20,911 nt of DNA from Chthoniobacterales bacterium (lineage in GTDB: Bacteria; Verrucomicrobiota; Verrucomicrobiia; Chthoniobacterales; JACTMZ01), in assembly GCA_017853515.1 (NCBI GenBank), contig JAFMJK010000011.1, positions 1-20,911 of the forward strand. Direction: 5' to 3'. Of this stretch, positions 6,553 to 14,284 are shown piece by piece (within the stretch, counting starts at the first letter, position 1; each line of letters begins with the position of its first letter). Under the pieces are notes generated by a model. The model did no database searches. It was not told the origin of the DNA and saw only the letters and a program-made list of their open reading frames with translations. Both the position numbers and the translations under genes were made by a program.

Positions 6553-8331
6553 TCAGTAAAGCGGGCCGAAATTGGCGCAGGCCCGGAAATCGGCGCCCAT
6601 GAGGTCGTCCGTTCCGAAAGCCGCCCAAGAACTCGGCCGGAAGACCCGCGCCTGGTCCACGTTGTGCATGTAAACCGGGATGCGCAGCATGCTGGCCAGG
6701 CTGATGAGGTCGGCGCCGATATGGCCGTAGCTCATCACGCAATGGTTTGCCCCCCAGTTGTTCATCACCGAGTAGGTGTCGCCGAACGGCCCCTGCCCCG
6801 TGAGGCGCGGTGCGAACCAGGTGGTCGGCCAAGTCGGGTTGGTCCGCTCCTCGAGGATGCGGTGGGCCTTGGGCGGCAATTCCACCGTCTCGCCCTCGGC
6901 GATCTGCAGCGCGGGACCGAGCCCGTGCACGAGATTGAGGCGGTAGATCGTGGCCGGCATCCCGCCGCGCGTGACATAGCGCGTGCTCCAACCGCCGCCC
7001 GGAAAATATTCCGTGATCGACGGATGCCATGTCGTGGCCCCGAGGCAGGCTTTCACTTCCGCCGGCGTGATGTCCCAGAAGGGTTTCATGGCGGGAAGTC
7101 CGCCCACGGTCTGCTCGCCGCAACCGTCGAGGGCCGCGGGTCCGGAATTGATCAGGTGGAGGATGCCCTGTGCCGCGGCGCCGGTCGGCGTTTCTCCGGA
7201 AACGCGTTTGATCGCGTCCGCGCTCCAGTAAGTGCGGAGGTCGGCGAAAATTTGCGCGGTGTTGGTCAGCAGATACCCGAAGAGCATGCTCGCGCCGTTG
7301 AGCGCGTCGTTCTCCGTGGCCACGATGTAGGGCGCGCGCGCGCCGTTCCAGTCGAAGGACGTGCTGAGGATGGCCTCGAGGAAATCGCCGTTGGGCATGT
7401 GGTCGGTCCACTGCCGCTGGCCCTGGAAACCGGACGCGATGGCGTGGTGGCCCTGCGCCTCCTCGCCGAAGCCCATTTTGGCCAGCTGCGGGTTGCCGGT
7501 CATCAGGTCGCGCGCGATGAGGGCCATCTTGACCGAGGTTTCCCACTCGGCGTCGAGCTGCTTGCGCGATCTTTTCGTTTTCGGACTGTTCCAGTCCTTG
7601 CCCTCCTTGCAGTTCGCCTTGACCCATTTCAGCGCCTTGGCGAATTCCGCTTTGTCATAAATTCCGCGCTCCATGCGGCGGATGAATTCGGTCATGTCGA
7701 CCGACTCGACGCGCATGCCCAGCCAATGTTCGAAAAACGAGGGATCGACGATTGATCCGGCGATGCCCATCGACGTGCCTCCCATGGCAAGGTAGGCGCG
7801 GCCGCGCATCGTGGCCGCAGCCAGGCCGGCGCGGACGAAGCGCAGGATCTTCTCCTCGACATCGGCCGGTATTTTTTTGTCCCCCGCATCCTGCACATCG
7901 CGCCCGTAGATCCCGAAGGCGGGCAGGCCCTTCTGCGTGTGGCCGGCCAGCACCGCGGCGAGATAGACCGCTCCCGGGCGTTCCGTGCCGTTGAATCCCC
8001 AGACCGCTTTCGGGGTAAGCGGGTCGGCATCCATCGTTTCCGATCCGTAGCACCAGCATGGGGTGACGGTGAGCGAAACGCCCACGTTTTCCTTGCGGAA
8101 TTTCTCGGCACAGGCCGCGGCTTCGGTCACTCCGCCGATGCAGGTGTCGGCGATGACGCATTTGACCGGTTCGCCGGTCGGATGACGCAGTTTCGACGAA
8201 ACGAGTTTGGCCGTGGCTTTGGCCATGGCCATGGTCTGGGCTTCGAGCGATTCGCGCACGCCGCCGAGGCGGCCGTCGATGGTCGGGCGGATGCCGACCT
8301 TGGGCAGGTTGTTCAGGACAGGGTTGGTCAT
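6553..8331 (-). CDS. fucI: L-fucose isomerase
   Basis: Cytoplasmic Mn2+-dependent isomerase converting L-fucose to L-fuculose; the family also accepts D-arabinose. The 592 residues match the E. coli enzyme (591) almost end to end: K-V-G-I-R-P near the start, T-P-C-W-C-Y-G-S-E-T at 90-99, W-G-F-N-G-T-E-R-P-G at 111-120, G-F-Q-G-Q-R-x-W-T-D at 301-310. The metal and catalytic residues of the E. coli enzyme (E337, D361, H528) correspond to E340 in A-T-E-N-D, D364 in A-D-L-R-T-Y-W, and H530 in N-W-G-A-N-H. No truncation or frameshift is present. It lies between fucU (64 bp upstream) and the DUF6786 gene. Its last 70 bp have a decayed second copy at 5122-5194. The ATG has no Shine-Dalgarno sequence. 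Confidence 0.98.
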   Translation of the reverse strand: MTNPVLNNLPKVGIRPTIDGRLGGVRESLEAQTMAMAKATAKLVSSKLRHPTGEPVKCVIADTCIGGVTEAAACAEKFRKENVGVSLTVTPCWCYGSETMDADPLTPKAVWGFNGTERPGAVYLAAVLAGHTQKGLPAFGIYGRDVQDAGDKKIPADVEEKILRFVRAGLAAATMRGRAYLAMGGTSMGIAGSIVDPSFFEHWLGMRVESVDMTEFIRRMERGIYDKAEFAKALKWVKANCKEGKDWNSPKTKRSRKQLDAEWETSVKMALIARDLMTGNPQLAKMGFGEEAQGHHAIASGFQGQRQWTDHMPNGDFLEAILSTSFDWNGARAPYIVATENDALNGASMLFGYLLTNTAQIFADLRTYWSADAIKRVSGETPTGAAAQGILHLINSGPAALDGCGEQTVGGLPAMKPFWDITPAEVKACLGATTWHPSITEYFPGGGWSTRYVTRGGMPATIYRLNLVHGLGPALQIAEGETVELPPKAHRILEERTNPTWPTTWFAPRLTGQGPFGDTYSVMNNWGANHCVMSYGHIGADLISLASMLRIPVYMHNVDQARVFRPSSWAAFGTDDLMGADFRACANFGPLY

Positions 8332-8334
8332 GTT

Positions 8335-8423
8335 GGTGTTCGTGTTTCGGTGTTCGTTGAATCGATGGATTTTTCCGGCTTCCCCTTCTCCGGTTTCAGC
8401 TTTCTGCTTTCCGGTCTCCGGTG
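8335..8423. repeat. Short direct repeat and pyrimidine-rich tract between fucU and fucI
   Basis: A perfect 9-bp direct repeat GGTGTTCGT occurs at 8335-8343 and 8349-8357, 14 bp apart, immediately upstream of the fucI start. It is followed by a tract of about 55 bp, almost all C/T on the plus strand apart from recurring CCGG (8366-8423), which runs into the last codons of fucU. The tract encodes the non-conserved FucU tail after K-K-G-V-T. It may be low-complexity expansion or a protein or RNA binding site in the fucU-fucI spacer; nothing here shows which. Confidence 0.45.
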
Positions 8424-8839
8424 ACTCCTTTTTTCAGAATGATGTTACCGTATTTGGCGGTTTCGCCGGTCATGACCACGGCGTATGCACTCTTCGCGCG
8501 GTCGTAGAAAGCAAAGCGGTCGATCCTCTCCGGGGCCGGGGCCTGAGGACAAACCGCGCGGATGGCCGCCATGTATTTTTCCTCCACCGCGGGATCGAGT
8601 TTGTCCCCTTCCACCGCGGCCATCATGACCAGCGGGGGCGCGTAGGCATCGAGTTCCAACAACTCGAGGATGCCGGAGAGCAGCGTGGTGATCGGCAACC
8701 CGTCGGCACGGAGCACACGTGCATTGAAGGTGTGCCCGGGGAAATGCGCGTCGGCCAAGACCAACTCGTCGCCGTGCCCCATTTCGGCCAGCGTTTTGAG
8801 GAGGTCGGGGCTGATTGCGGGATGGATGCCCTTGAGCAT
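8396..8839 (-). CDS. fucU: L-fucose mutarotase
   Basis: 147 residues, RbsD/FucU family. It interconverts alpha- and beta-L-fucose so that the anomer used by the isomerase is replenished. The sequence follows the E. coli protein (140 aa) closely: M-L-K-G-I at the start, L-A-E-M-G-H-G-D-E with the catalytic H22, A-D-A-H-F-P-G with D30, then Y-A-P-P-L-V-M-M-A-A-V-E-G-D. The C-terminal part has R-F-A-F-Y, T-G-E-T-A-K-Y-G-N and L-K-K-G-V-T. The last seven residues (G-D-R-K-A-E-S) extend past the usual end and are encoded by a pyrimidine-rich tract. It lies 108 bp downstream of fucP and 64 bp upstream of fucI, in the same direction, so the three are probably one operon. No Shine-Dalgarno sequence precedes the ATG. 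Confidence 0.97.
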   Translation of the reverse strand: MLKGIHPAISPDLLKTLAEMGHGDELVLADAHFPGHTFNARVLRADGLPITTLLSGILELLELDAYAPPLVMMAAVEGDKLDPAVEEKYMAAIRAVCPQAPAPERIDRFAFYDRAKSAYAVVMTGETAKYGNIILKKGVTGDRKAES

Positions 8840-8947
8840 GAGTCGGAAAAAGAGGGGTTAGTTTGCTGCGGAATGCGCCGATTTCAATAGCCGCTTTCGG
8901 CTGCCGCCGCCTGTTTTTTGTGGACGTGCCGCGGCGCGCATCCGCGG

Positions 8948-10414
8948 TCAATGCCCGCCCGGGACCGGCGCGCCCTGCGGAGCCTCCACGCCGCCGAGGC
9001 GGCTCCAGTTGAACCCGTAGAGGGCGACCACGACGAAACAGAACAGTGGCACGATGAAGCTGGTCGAGACGCTGGTCACATCGGCCACGTGGCCCATGAG
9101 TTTCGGCATGATCGCGCCGCCCATGATGGCCATGACAATGTAGGACGAGGCGCGCTTTGTCTTCGCACCGAGGCCGGAAACACCGAGCGCGAAGATGGTC
9201 GGGAACATGATCGACATGAAGAAGTAGATGACGAAGACGCCCGCGACCGAGGCCCATCCGGCTTTGGCCATGACCAGCGCGCAGAGGACGACGTTGATGA
9301 CGCCGTAGACGCCGAGGACCTTGTGCGCGGCGAATTTCTTCACCAGGCCTGCACCGATGAATCGTCCTCCGAGAAAGCAGAGGAAGCCGACCGAAGCCAG
9401 GGTGGAGGCGGTGGCATTGCTCACCGGCGACGGCGGTTGCGAGGTCATGTAGTTGATGAAATAGGCGAAGATACCAGACTGCGCCGCGACGTAGGCGAAC
9501 TGCGCGAGCGTGGCGCCCGAGAAATGCGGGTGGGCCCAGATGGAAGCCGGATCCATTTTCCGCGCGTGGCGGACCGCCGCCGGGGCGGACAGCACAAGGA
9601 AAAGCAGCGAAGATCCGGCCAGCACCGGGACGAGAAGCTGCTCCGAAAAAATAACGGCTACGGCCGAGACGATCATGCCGATCGAAACGGCCAGCACGGC
9701 GAGATTGAGCAGGAGGAGGAGGAGCGAGGCACGCCCCCCGCGGGCTGCGGCGGAGGGGGCATCGCCGGCGGTCGGAGTTTCCCGCCCGACGAGGTCGGGC
9801 ATCGGGGCCTTGGCGAAGACAAGGGCGAGGAGGATGACCACGCCCGCCACGGCCGCGTAAGGGATCCAGAGAGTCTCGTTGCCGGTGCTTTGGCCTTGGG
9901 CATCGGTGGAGTAAAAGAACATGGCGCCGGCGATCGGGCCGAAGACCCAACCGATCCCGTTGCACGATTGGGCGAGGTTGATGCGGGTGGCGGCGTATTC
10001 CGGCGAACCGAGGACGGTGGTGTAGGGATTGGCCACCGTTTCAAGGAAAGTGAGGCCGGCCGCAATGAGGCAGACACCGAGGAGGAAGGCCCAGAACTGG
10101 GCGATCTGGGTGGCCGGAATGAACCAGAGGCCGCCGACCGCGACCATGAGAAGGCCGGCAATGATACCACCGCGGTAGCCGAGTTTGGTCGCGATCCACC
10201 CGGCGGGAAGCGCCATGAGGAAGTAGCCGAGGTAGTGCGCGAATTGCACCCATGCGGACTGGGCGAGCGAGAGACCAAGCTCCTCCTGAAAATGCTTGTC
10301 CATCACGTCGATCATGCCGTTGCAGAAGCCCCAGAGGAGAAAGAGAGAACTCACCAAGGCGAAGGTCAGGGCATGGTTTCGGCCGTCGGCCGTGCGAAAG
10401 ATGGAGGGCTTCAT
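8948..10414 (-). CDS. fucP: L-fucose:H+ symporter, MFS superfamily
   Basis: 488 residues from the ATG at 10414 (M-K-P-S-I-F-R-T). An upstream in-frame start at 10453 would add 13 residues without family support. About twelve membrane helices can be traced. FucP-type features include L-W-G-F-C-N-G-M-I-D, whose D36 aligns with the proton/sugar-coupling D46 of E. coli FucP, and G-L-T-F-L-E-T-V-A-N-P-Y, whose E125 aligns with E135. A long glycine/alanine-rich cytoplasmic loop (about 205-225) separates the two halves. Role: uptake of L-fucose, possibly L-galactose or D-arabinose, across the inner membrane. It is the first gene of the minus-strand fuc operon and faces a divergent secreted-protein gene across 235 bp that contains an operator-like palindrome. 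Confidence 0.93.
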   Translation of the reverse strand: MKPSIFRTADGRNHALTFALVSSLFLLWGFCNGMIDVMDKHFQEELGLSLAQSAWVQFAHYLGYFLMALPAGWIATKLGYRGGIIAGLLMVAVGGLWFIPATQIAQFWAFLLGVCLIAAGLTFLETVANPYTTVLGSPEYAATRINLAQSCNGIGWVFGPIAGAMFFYSTDAQGQSTGNETLWIPYAAVAGVVILLALVFAKAPMPDLVGRETPTAGDAPSAAARGGRASLLLLLLNLAVLAVSIGMIVSAVAVIFSEQLLVPVLAGSSLLFLVLSAPAAVRHARKMDPASIWAHPHFSGATLAQFAYVAAQSGIFAYFINYMTSQPPSPVSNATASTLASVGFLCFLGGRFIGAGLVKKFAAHKVLGVYGVINVVLCALVMAKAGWASVAGVFVIYFFMSIMFPTIFALGVSGLGAKTKRASSYIVMAIMGGAIMPKLMGHVADVTSVSTSFIVPLFCFVVVALYGFNWSRLGGVEAPQGAPVPGGH

Positions 10415-10480
10415 AGAAGATATTAGATAACCTGACCCTGCTGCGCTTGGCAATGGCCACGGCGTAAAGCGGCAATTACG

Positions 10481-10533
10481 AGGCCCCGCCGGGGCCTGCC
10501 TGCTCGACCGTCGCGAGGCGAGGCAGGGGGGCC
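10481..10533. repeat. Nested GC-rich inverted repeats in the divergent region
   Basis: AGGCCCCG at 10481-10488 and CGGGGCCT at 10490-10497 form an 8-bp hairpin with a one-base centre. Overlapping it, CCTGCCT at 10495-10501 pairs with AGGCAGG at 10521-10527 around a 19-base loop. GGCCCC at 10482 could alternatively pair with GGGGCC at 10528-10533, which would enclose the whole element, so two exclusive folds are possible. It may be a repetitive palindromic element or a leader structure of fucP; no copy elsewhere in the window was noticed. Confidence 0.5.
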
Positions 10534-10543
10534 ATCAGCACAT

Positions 10544-10600
10544 TTGCCCTGGGGCACCTCCTGTGCGATATTTCACGCTCCAGCGTTTACGTTTACGCTG
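10544..10600 (+). promoter_or_regulatory. Candidate promoter with an operator-like palindrome over the start site
   Basis: TTGCCC at 10544-10549 and GATATT at 10567-10572 are 17 bp apart, matching sigma-70 spacing with imperfect hexamers. Just downstream, 10581-10600 is a 20-bp sequence symmetric at 16 of 20 positions: CAGCGT, two unpaired T, the centre ACGT, two unpaired T, then ACGCTG. A central CG with inverted arms is typical of LacI-family operators. The site would cover about +2 to +21 of a plus-strand transcript, a good position for repression. It could also affect fucP, whose start is 167 bp away on the other strand. No regulator gene is in the window, so this is inference from symmetry and position. 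Confidence 0.45.
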
Positions 10601-10649
10601 AGAAGGGCCGACCACCAATCCCTTGCGGGGTTCAACACATTGCCATCCT

Positions 10650-13325
10650 GTGCATAAGAATTGGCTTGCATGCCTCCTGCTAGGTGCGTCCCTCGCGCAC
10701 GGCCAGACAAACCGCGCCGTCTTCGAAAACGGTAGTGGCAACGGTCTTTGGGGGACGGCGGGCAATTGGGACATCGGCACCGTTCCCTCGGCAACCAACT
10801 ACGCCGTGCTCAATGGCGGGCGCACCGCAACCATCGCGTCCAACGCGCCCAACATCGACGGCATCGTGGTGGGCAACGGGGCCGTCCCCGGGACGCTCCT
10901 GCGCATCTCCGCCGATTTGACGACCTCATGGATCTCCGTGGCCCATAATGGGACCAGCGCCATCGGCAGTGTGCTGCAAACCGGGGGAGCCGTCTCGGCG
11001 ACTTCGGCCAACAGCGCAACCAATCCGGTCAGGATCGCCTCCAGCGTGACCAACGGCGTTGCCGAATACACGATCGAGGGTGGCAGACTCGCCTTCAACG
11101 CCGGCCTCTTGCAGACCGGAACCAAGGGATCGGGCCTCTTCCGCATCCGCGGCTCCTCGCCGTCATCGGTCGCCGGACTGGGCGTCGAAGCCGGCTCAGG
11201 CGGCGTGCTGGAATTCGAACTGGATGCACGCGGAGTCACCCCGCTGGCCTTGTCGAACAATCTGGCCATGGACGCCGCATCCCGATTCGTGGTCGACGGC
11301 ACCGCTTACGAGGGCTTCGACGGATTCTTTCCTCTCGTGAAAGCGGGCGGCCAGGTCACGCTGCCGGACACCTCGCGCATCGAACTGCGCGGCATGGACA
11401 ACCGCCACCCCGCGCTGGTCACCGACAGCAATTCCATCTGGTTGCGCCTCGCCGACCAGCCCTCGTATTCGCAACTCCTCTGCTCGGCCGTCCCCGACAG
11501 CCGCGTCGCCGCGGATTGGAGCAACTCGGTTTGCACCGCCACGCGCGAGTTCTCGGACTCCGGATCGGCCTGGTACACCGCCTACAACGAGGAGCACGTC
11601 TTCGGGGCGCGGCTCTCCAGCACGTATTTGCAGGGAACCAACAGCGATCCCGTCCGCTCGTGGGACCTGCGCGTGGCGCGCGGCGGGGCCGTTTTCTCGC
11701 TGCGCACGCCGGCACTCGGCGAAACCGTGCCTCCCCAGAAACACAGCAATGACGATGCCCCCTGGGTCGACGAGGTCTGGCAACAAGTCGTCGTCAGCCC
11801 GAAGAGCACCTCCGCATCCCCTTACTACCTCCATCAGGCCGGCACTTATCTCCGCGATCCGGTGCAAAAAAAACCCTTCAATCCCCCGTCCCTGGCTTCC
11901 CATCTCGATCCGGAAAACCGCAGCTTCACCGTGGTCAGCTGGCCGGTGCATGCCCACACGGGAATCTACACGGACGCCGGCACGACCAACGACTGGCGCT
12001 CGTATGTCATTCTTTACACGCGCTACCGCGATCTGGGCGGCGGCGTTATCGAGGCCAGCATGGGCACGTTCAATTACGGGCCGGACACCATCAACTGGAT
12101 CAACATGCCGTGGGGCGGCGTGCGGCGCACAACGACCGAATACGCCTTCATCGCACCGCCGGGCGGAGCGGTTCCTGCGGAAAGGGTGACGACGACTTTC
12201 ACCGCCGTGGACAAAACCGCCGACCAAACGGGCGGCTGGATCGGCTACAGCGACACGACCAACGGCAGCACGACGACCATGGCCCATGTCTTCGGCTCGG
12301 ACAGCACGCCCTTGGCCGCGGCCCAATACGACAAAAGCCTCCTGCGCTACGGCTATGCCAACACCACGACGTTCCAGACCGGGGAAACCAACTGGCGCAA
12401 CTATTTCGTCACTACCCTCGTCCGCCGCTACAACCTCGCCCGCGGCGCGGGTGTCTGGTCGCGTTATTATCTGACCTTCTCCGACAACCTGGCCGGGGCC
12501 ACGGCGACCATCGCGCAACGCGGCCTCGTGGCGCCCGAACTCGAGCCATTCGCTTTCACCGCGGAGAACTCCCCCCTGCTCGGATACTCCGTGACCGAGT
12601 CCGCATCGGGGCCCGTTGCGGCGCGCAATCCGGAGAACCCGAATCTGCGGCTCTATGCGCATCCCGTCGCGGGAAGCTATCCTCTCTTCCAAGTCCTGCG
12701 CGGCGACGGGCAGCACTTCCTGACTTGGAACCCGTATGCCATCGGCACCGCGGCCGGCGCCTCCTACATGACAAAACCCTACGACGGGAGTCTGTCCGGC
12801 CTGAAACTGCTCGGGTTCGCCCCGCCCTTTTCCGCGGTCGACCCCGCGCGGCACACCCGCCTCTCGACCATACTCTCCGCGCCAGGCTATGTCGCCGACG
12901 GGCAAGACCTCGCCTCGGTCAACAACTCGCGACTCGGGGATTGGAAGACGCAAGCTTTCGGATCGTCCACCCCTTCGCAGACGAATGCGGCCGCCGGCGA
13001 TCCCGACAACGACGGGCTGAACAACCTGCAGGAATACGCCGCCGCATCCGATCCTCTCTCCCGCTCGCCCGCCGCGTTGGGCATCGCGCCGGGACCGCAA
13101 GGCAACGGCGCCGTGTTCAGCTTCCGCCGCCGCGCCGATGCGACCGCGCGCGGGCTGAATTACATTTTGGAACAGACCACGGACCTCGCCGCCGGCGCTT
13201 GGACCAAAGTCGGCACGAACGCGCTGTCGGTCGAAAACGCGGAAGCCGGGACCGAAGTGGTCACCCTGCAGTTGGATAATCCGCAGCAGGCGTTCGTCAG
13301 ACTCCGGCTGCAGCTCGAGGAGTAA
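10650..13325 (+). CDS. Secreted modular protein, catalytic function not recognised (891 aa)
   Basis: With a GTG start at 10650 the protein begins M-H-K-N-W-L-A-C-L-L-L-G-A-S-L-A-H-G, a compact Sec leader. A TTG at 10623 in the same frame is a less likely start. Residues about 30-250 are glycine/alanine/threonine-rich with W-x-x-x-x-N-W near 34-40, like the beta-helical passenger-type repeats of verrucomicrobial exported proteins. Residues about 280-740 form a separate tryptophan- and tyrosine-rich region with no motif I can assign. At 784 onward, D-P-D-N-D-G-L-N-N-L-Q-E-Y is a thrombospondin-3/dockerin-like calcium motif. It is followed by the C-terminal beta domain (Y-I-L-E-Q-T-T-D-L then W-T-K-V) common at the ends of secreted Verrucomicrobia enzymes. 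This layout suggests a polysaccharide-active or binding protein. It is divergent to fucP and 26 bp upstream of the TauE-type gene. Confidence 0.85.
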   Translation: MHKNWLACLLLGASLAHGQTNRAVFENGSGNGLWGTAGNWDIGTVPSATNYAVLNGGRTATIASNAPNIDGIVVGNGAVPGTLLRISADLTTSWISVAHNGTSAIGSVLQTGGAVSATSANSATNPVRIASSVTNGVAEYTIEGGRLAFNAGLLQTGTKGSGLFRIRGSSPSSVAGLGVEAGSGGVLEFELDARGVTPLALSNNLAMDAASRFVVDGTAYEGFDGFFPLVKAGGQVTLPDTSRIELRGMDNRHPALVTDSNSIWLRLADQPSYSQLLCSAVPDSRVAADWSNSVCTATREFSDSGSAWYTAYNEEHVFGARLSSTYLQGTNSDPVRSWDLRVARGGAVFSLRTPALGETVPPQKHSNDDAPWVDEVWQQVVVSPKSTSASPYYLHQAGTYLRDPVQKKPFNPPSLASHLDPENRSFTVVSWPVHAHTGIYTDAGTTNDWRSYVILYTRYRDLGGGVIEASMGTFNYGPDTINWINMPWGGVRRTTTEYAFIAPPGGAVPAERVTTTFTAVDKTADQTGGWIGYSDTTNGSTTTMAHVFGSDSTPLAAAQYDKSLLRYGYANTTTFQTGETNWRNYFVTTLVRRYNLARGAGVWSRYYLTFSDNLAGATATIAQRGLVAPELEPFAFTAENSPLLGYSVTESASGPVAARNPENPNLRLYAHPVAGSYPLFQVLRGDGQHFLTWNPYAIGTAAGASYMTKPYDGSLSGLKLLGFAPPFSAVDPARHTRLSTILSAPGYVADGQDLASVNNSRLGDWKTQAFGSSTPSQTNAAAGDPDNDGLNNLQEYAAASDPLSRSPAALGIAPGPQGNGAVFSFRRRADATARGLNYILEQTTDLAAGAWTKVGTNALSVENAEAGTEVVTLQLDNPQQAFVRLRLQLEE

Positions 13326-13351
13326 GCGTCCCCCGGCATTGACGCCGAACG

Positions 13352-14122
13352 ATGCGGCGGGCAGAAAAGCCCGTGCCCGACATTTCTTCGCCCAGTGGCT
13401 GGGTCCTCTCGATCGCGGCCGCCTTCCTCGTCGGCATGGCCAAAACCGGATTCGGAGGACTGGGGATTTTTTCCGTCCTGCTGCTGGCCGAGGTTTTTCC
13501 CGCGCGCGAGTCGACCGGCGTGCTGCTTCCCATGATGATTTTCGGGGATGTCCTCGGTGTTGCCTTTTACCGGCGTCACGCCAGTTGGTCCGATCTGCTC
13601 CGCCTGATCCCCCCGGCCGCCGCCGGCATCGTGCTCGGATGGTGGATCATGCCCCGCATCCCGGATGCGGCCTTCCGCGATTTTCTCGGCTGGCTGATCA
13701 TCGTGCTCATGGCCCTGACACTCCTGCAGCGCAGATTCCCGGGGATGGCCAAGGATGCCGCGCACTATCCGGCGGTCGGCGTGCTGGCCGGCGTGGCCAC
13801 CGGGGTCACCACGATGGTGGCCAACGCCGCCGGGGCGATCACCGCGTTTTATTTCCTCGCGCGGCGGATGGACAAAATGACCTTCGTCGGCACCACCGCG
13901 TGGTTCTACCTCGTCATCAACCTGATCAAGGTGCCGTTCAGCACGCACCTGGGCCTGATCAACGCGTCTTCGCTCACCTTCGACGCCATGATGTTACCCG
14001 CCATCGTCCTCGGCGCGCTTTCCGGAAGATGGCTCCTGCACCTCGTCCCGCAGAGACTCTTCGAGGCCGTGACCATCGCGCTGGCCATCTTGGCGGCCGT
14101 CCGGTTGGTCGGCGTCAGCTGA
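13352..14122 (+). CDS. TauE/SafE-type sulfite exporter family permease
   Basis: 256 residues with about eight hydrophobic segments in two similar halves, the usual size of the family. G-M-A-K-T-G-F-G-G at 28-36 is the hallmark glycine-rich loop after the first helix. The second half repeats it as G-V-L-A-G-V-A-T-G-V-T-T-M-V-A-N. Members export sulfite, sulfoacetate or other organosulfur or carboxylate anions through the inner membrane, and the substrate is not predictable from sequence. The ATG at 13352 or the GTG at 13373 could be the start; neither has a Shine-Dalgarno sequence. The gene begins 26 bp after the secreted protein gene in the same direction, so co-transcription is likely. If the locus serves a sulfated fucan, export of sulfur anions would fit, but no sulfatase is present to support that. 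Confidence 0.9.
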   Translation: MRRAEKPVPDISSPSGWVLSIAAAFLVGMAKTGFGGLGIFSVLLLAEVFPARESTGVLLPMMIFGDVLGVAFYRRHASWSDLLRLIPPAAAGIVLGWWIMPRIPDAAFRDFLGWLIIVLMALTLLQRRFPGMAKDAAHYPAVGVLAGVATGVTTMVANAAGAITAFYFLARRMDKMTFVGTTAWFYLVINLIKVPFSTHLGLINASSLTFDAMMLPAIVLGALSGRWLLHLVPQRLFEAVTIALAILAAVRLVGVS

Positions 14123-14149
14123 TGCCAAGTCCCAAAAATTTTAAACTTT

Positions 14150-14232
14150 GGTAGGGACGAGCGGCTCGCTCGTCCGCTCTCTTTCCAACGGACACGCGAG
14201 CTCTCCGAGCCGGAGGTCCGCGTGTCCCTACC
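14150..14232. repeat. Composite palindromic (REP/BIME-like) element between convergent genes
   Basis: The outer arms GGTAGGGAC (14150-14158) and GTCCCTACC (14224-14232) are perfect inverted 9-mers. Inside are two more hairpins: GGACGAGCG/CGCTCGTCC at 14155-14175 with a three-base loop, and GGACACGCG/CGCGTGTCC at 14190-14227, itself containing CTCC/GGAG. The outer arms overlap both inner hairpins, so alternative folds exist. It lies 28 bp after the permease stop and 53 bp before the DUF1501 stop, where it could end both transcripts. The architecture is that of dispersed bacterial palindromic repeats; its copy number in the genome cannot be seen from this window. Confidence 0.75.
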
Positions 14233-14284
14233 CCCAGGACCTCGTCGAACAGTCCGGATCCATTTCGCGCTTGTTATGACAGGA

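Noticed and set aside
6500..7627. Upstream extension of the DUF6786 frame into fucI
   Set aside because: The frame stays open through fucI by chance of base composition; the extension has no protein-like features, and fucI in another frame is certain.
8889..8902. Small hairpin AGCCG/CGGCT between fucP and fucU
   Set aside because: Only a 5-bp stem without a U-tract on the minus strand; expected by chance in GC-rich DNA.
8918..10426. Plus-strand open frame of 502 codons opposite fucP
   Set aside because: Charged antisense of a membrane protein gene with no recognisable motif.
10535..10798. Minus-strand ORF of 87 codons in the divergent region
   Set aside because: It overlaps the start of the secreted protein gene and the candidate control region and has no leader or motif.
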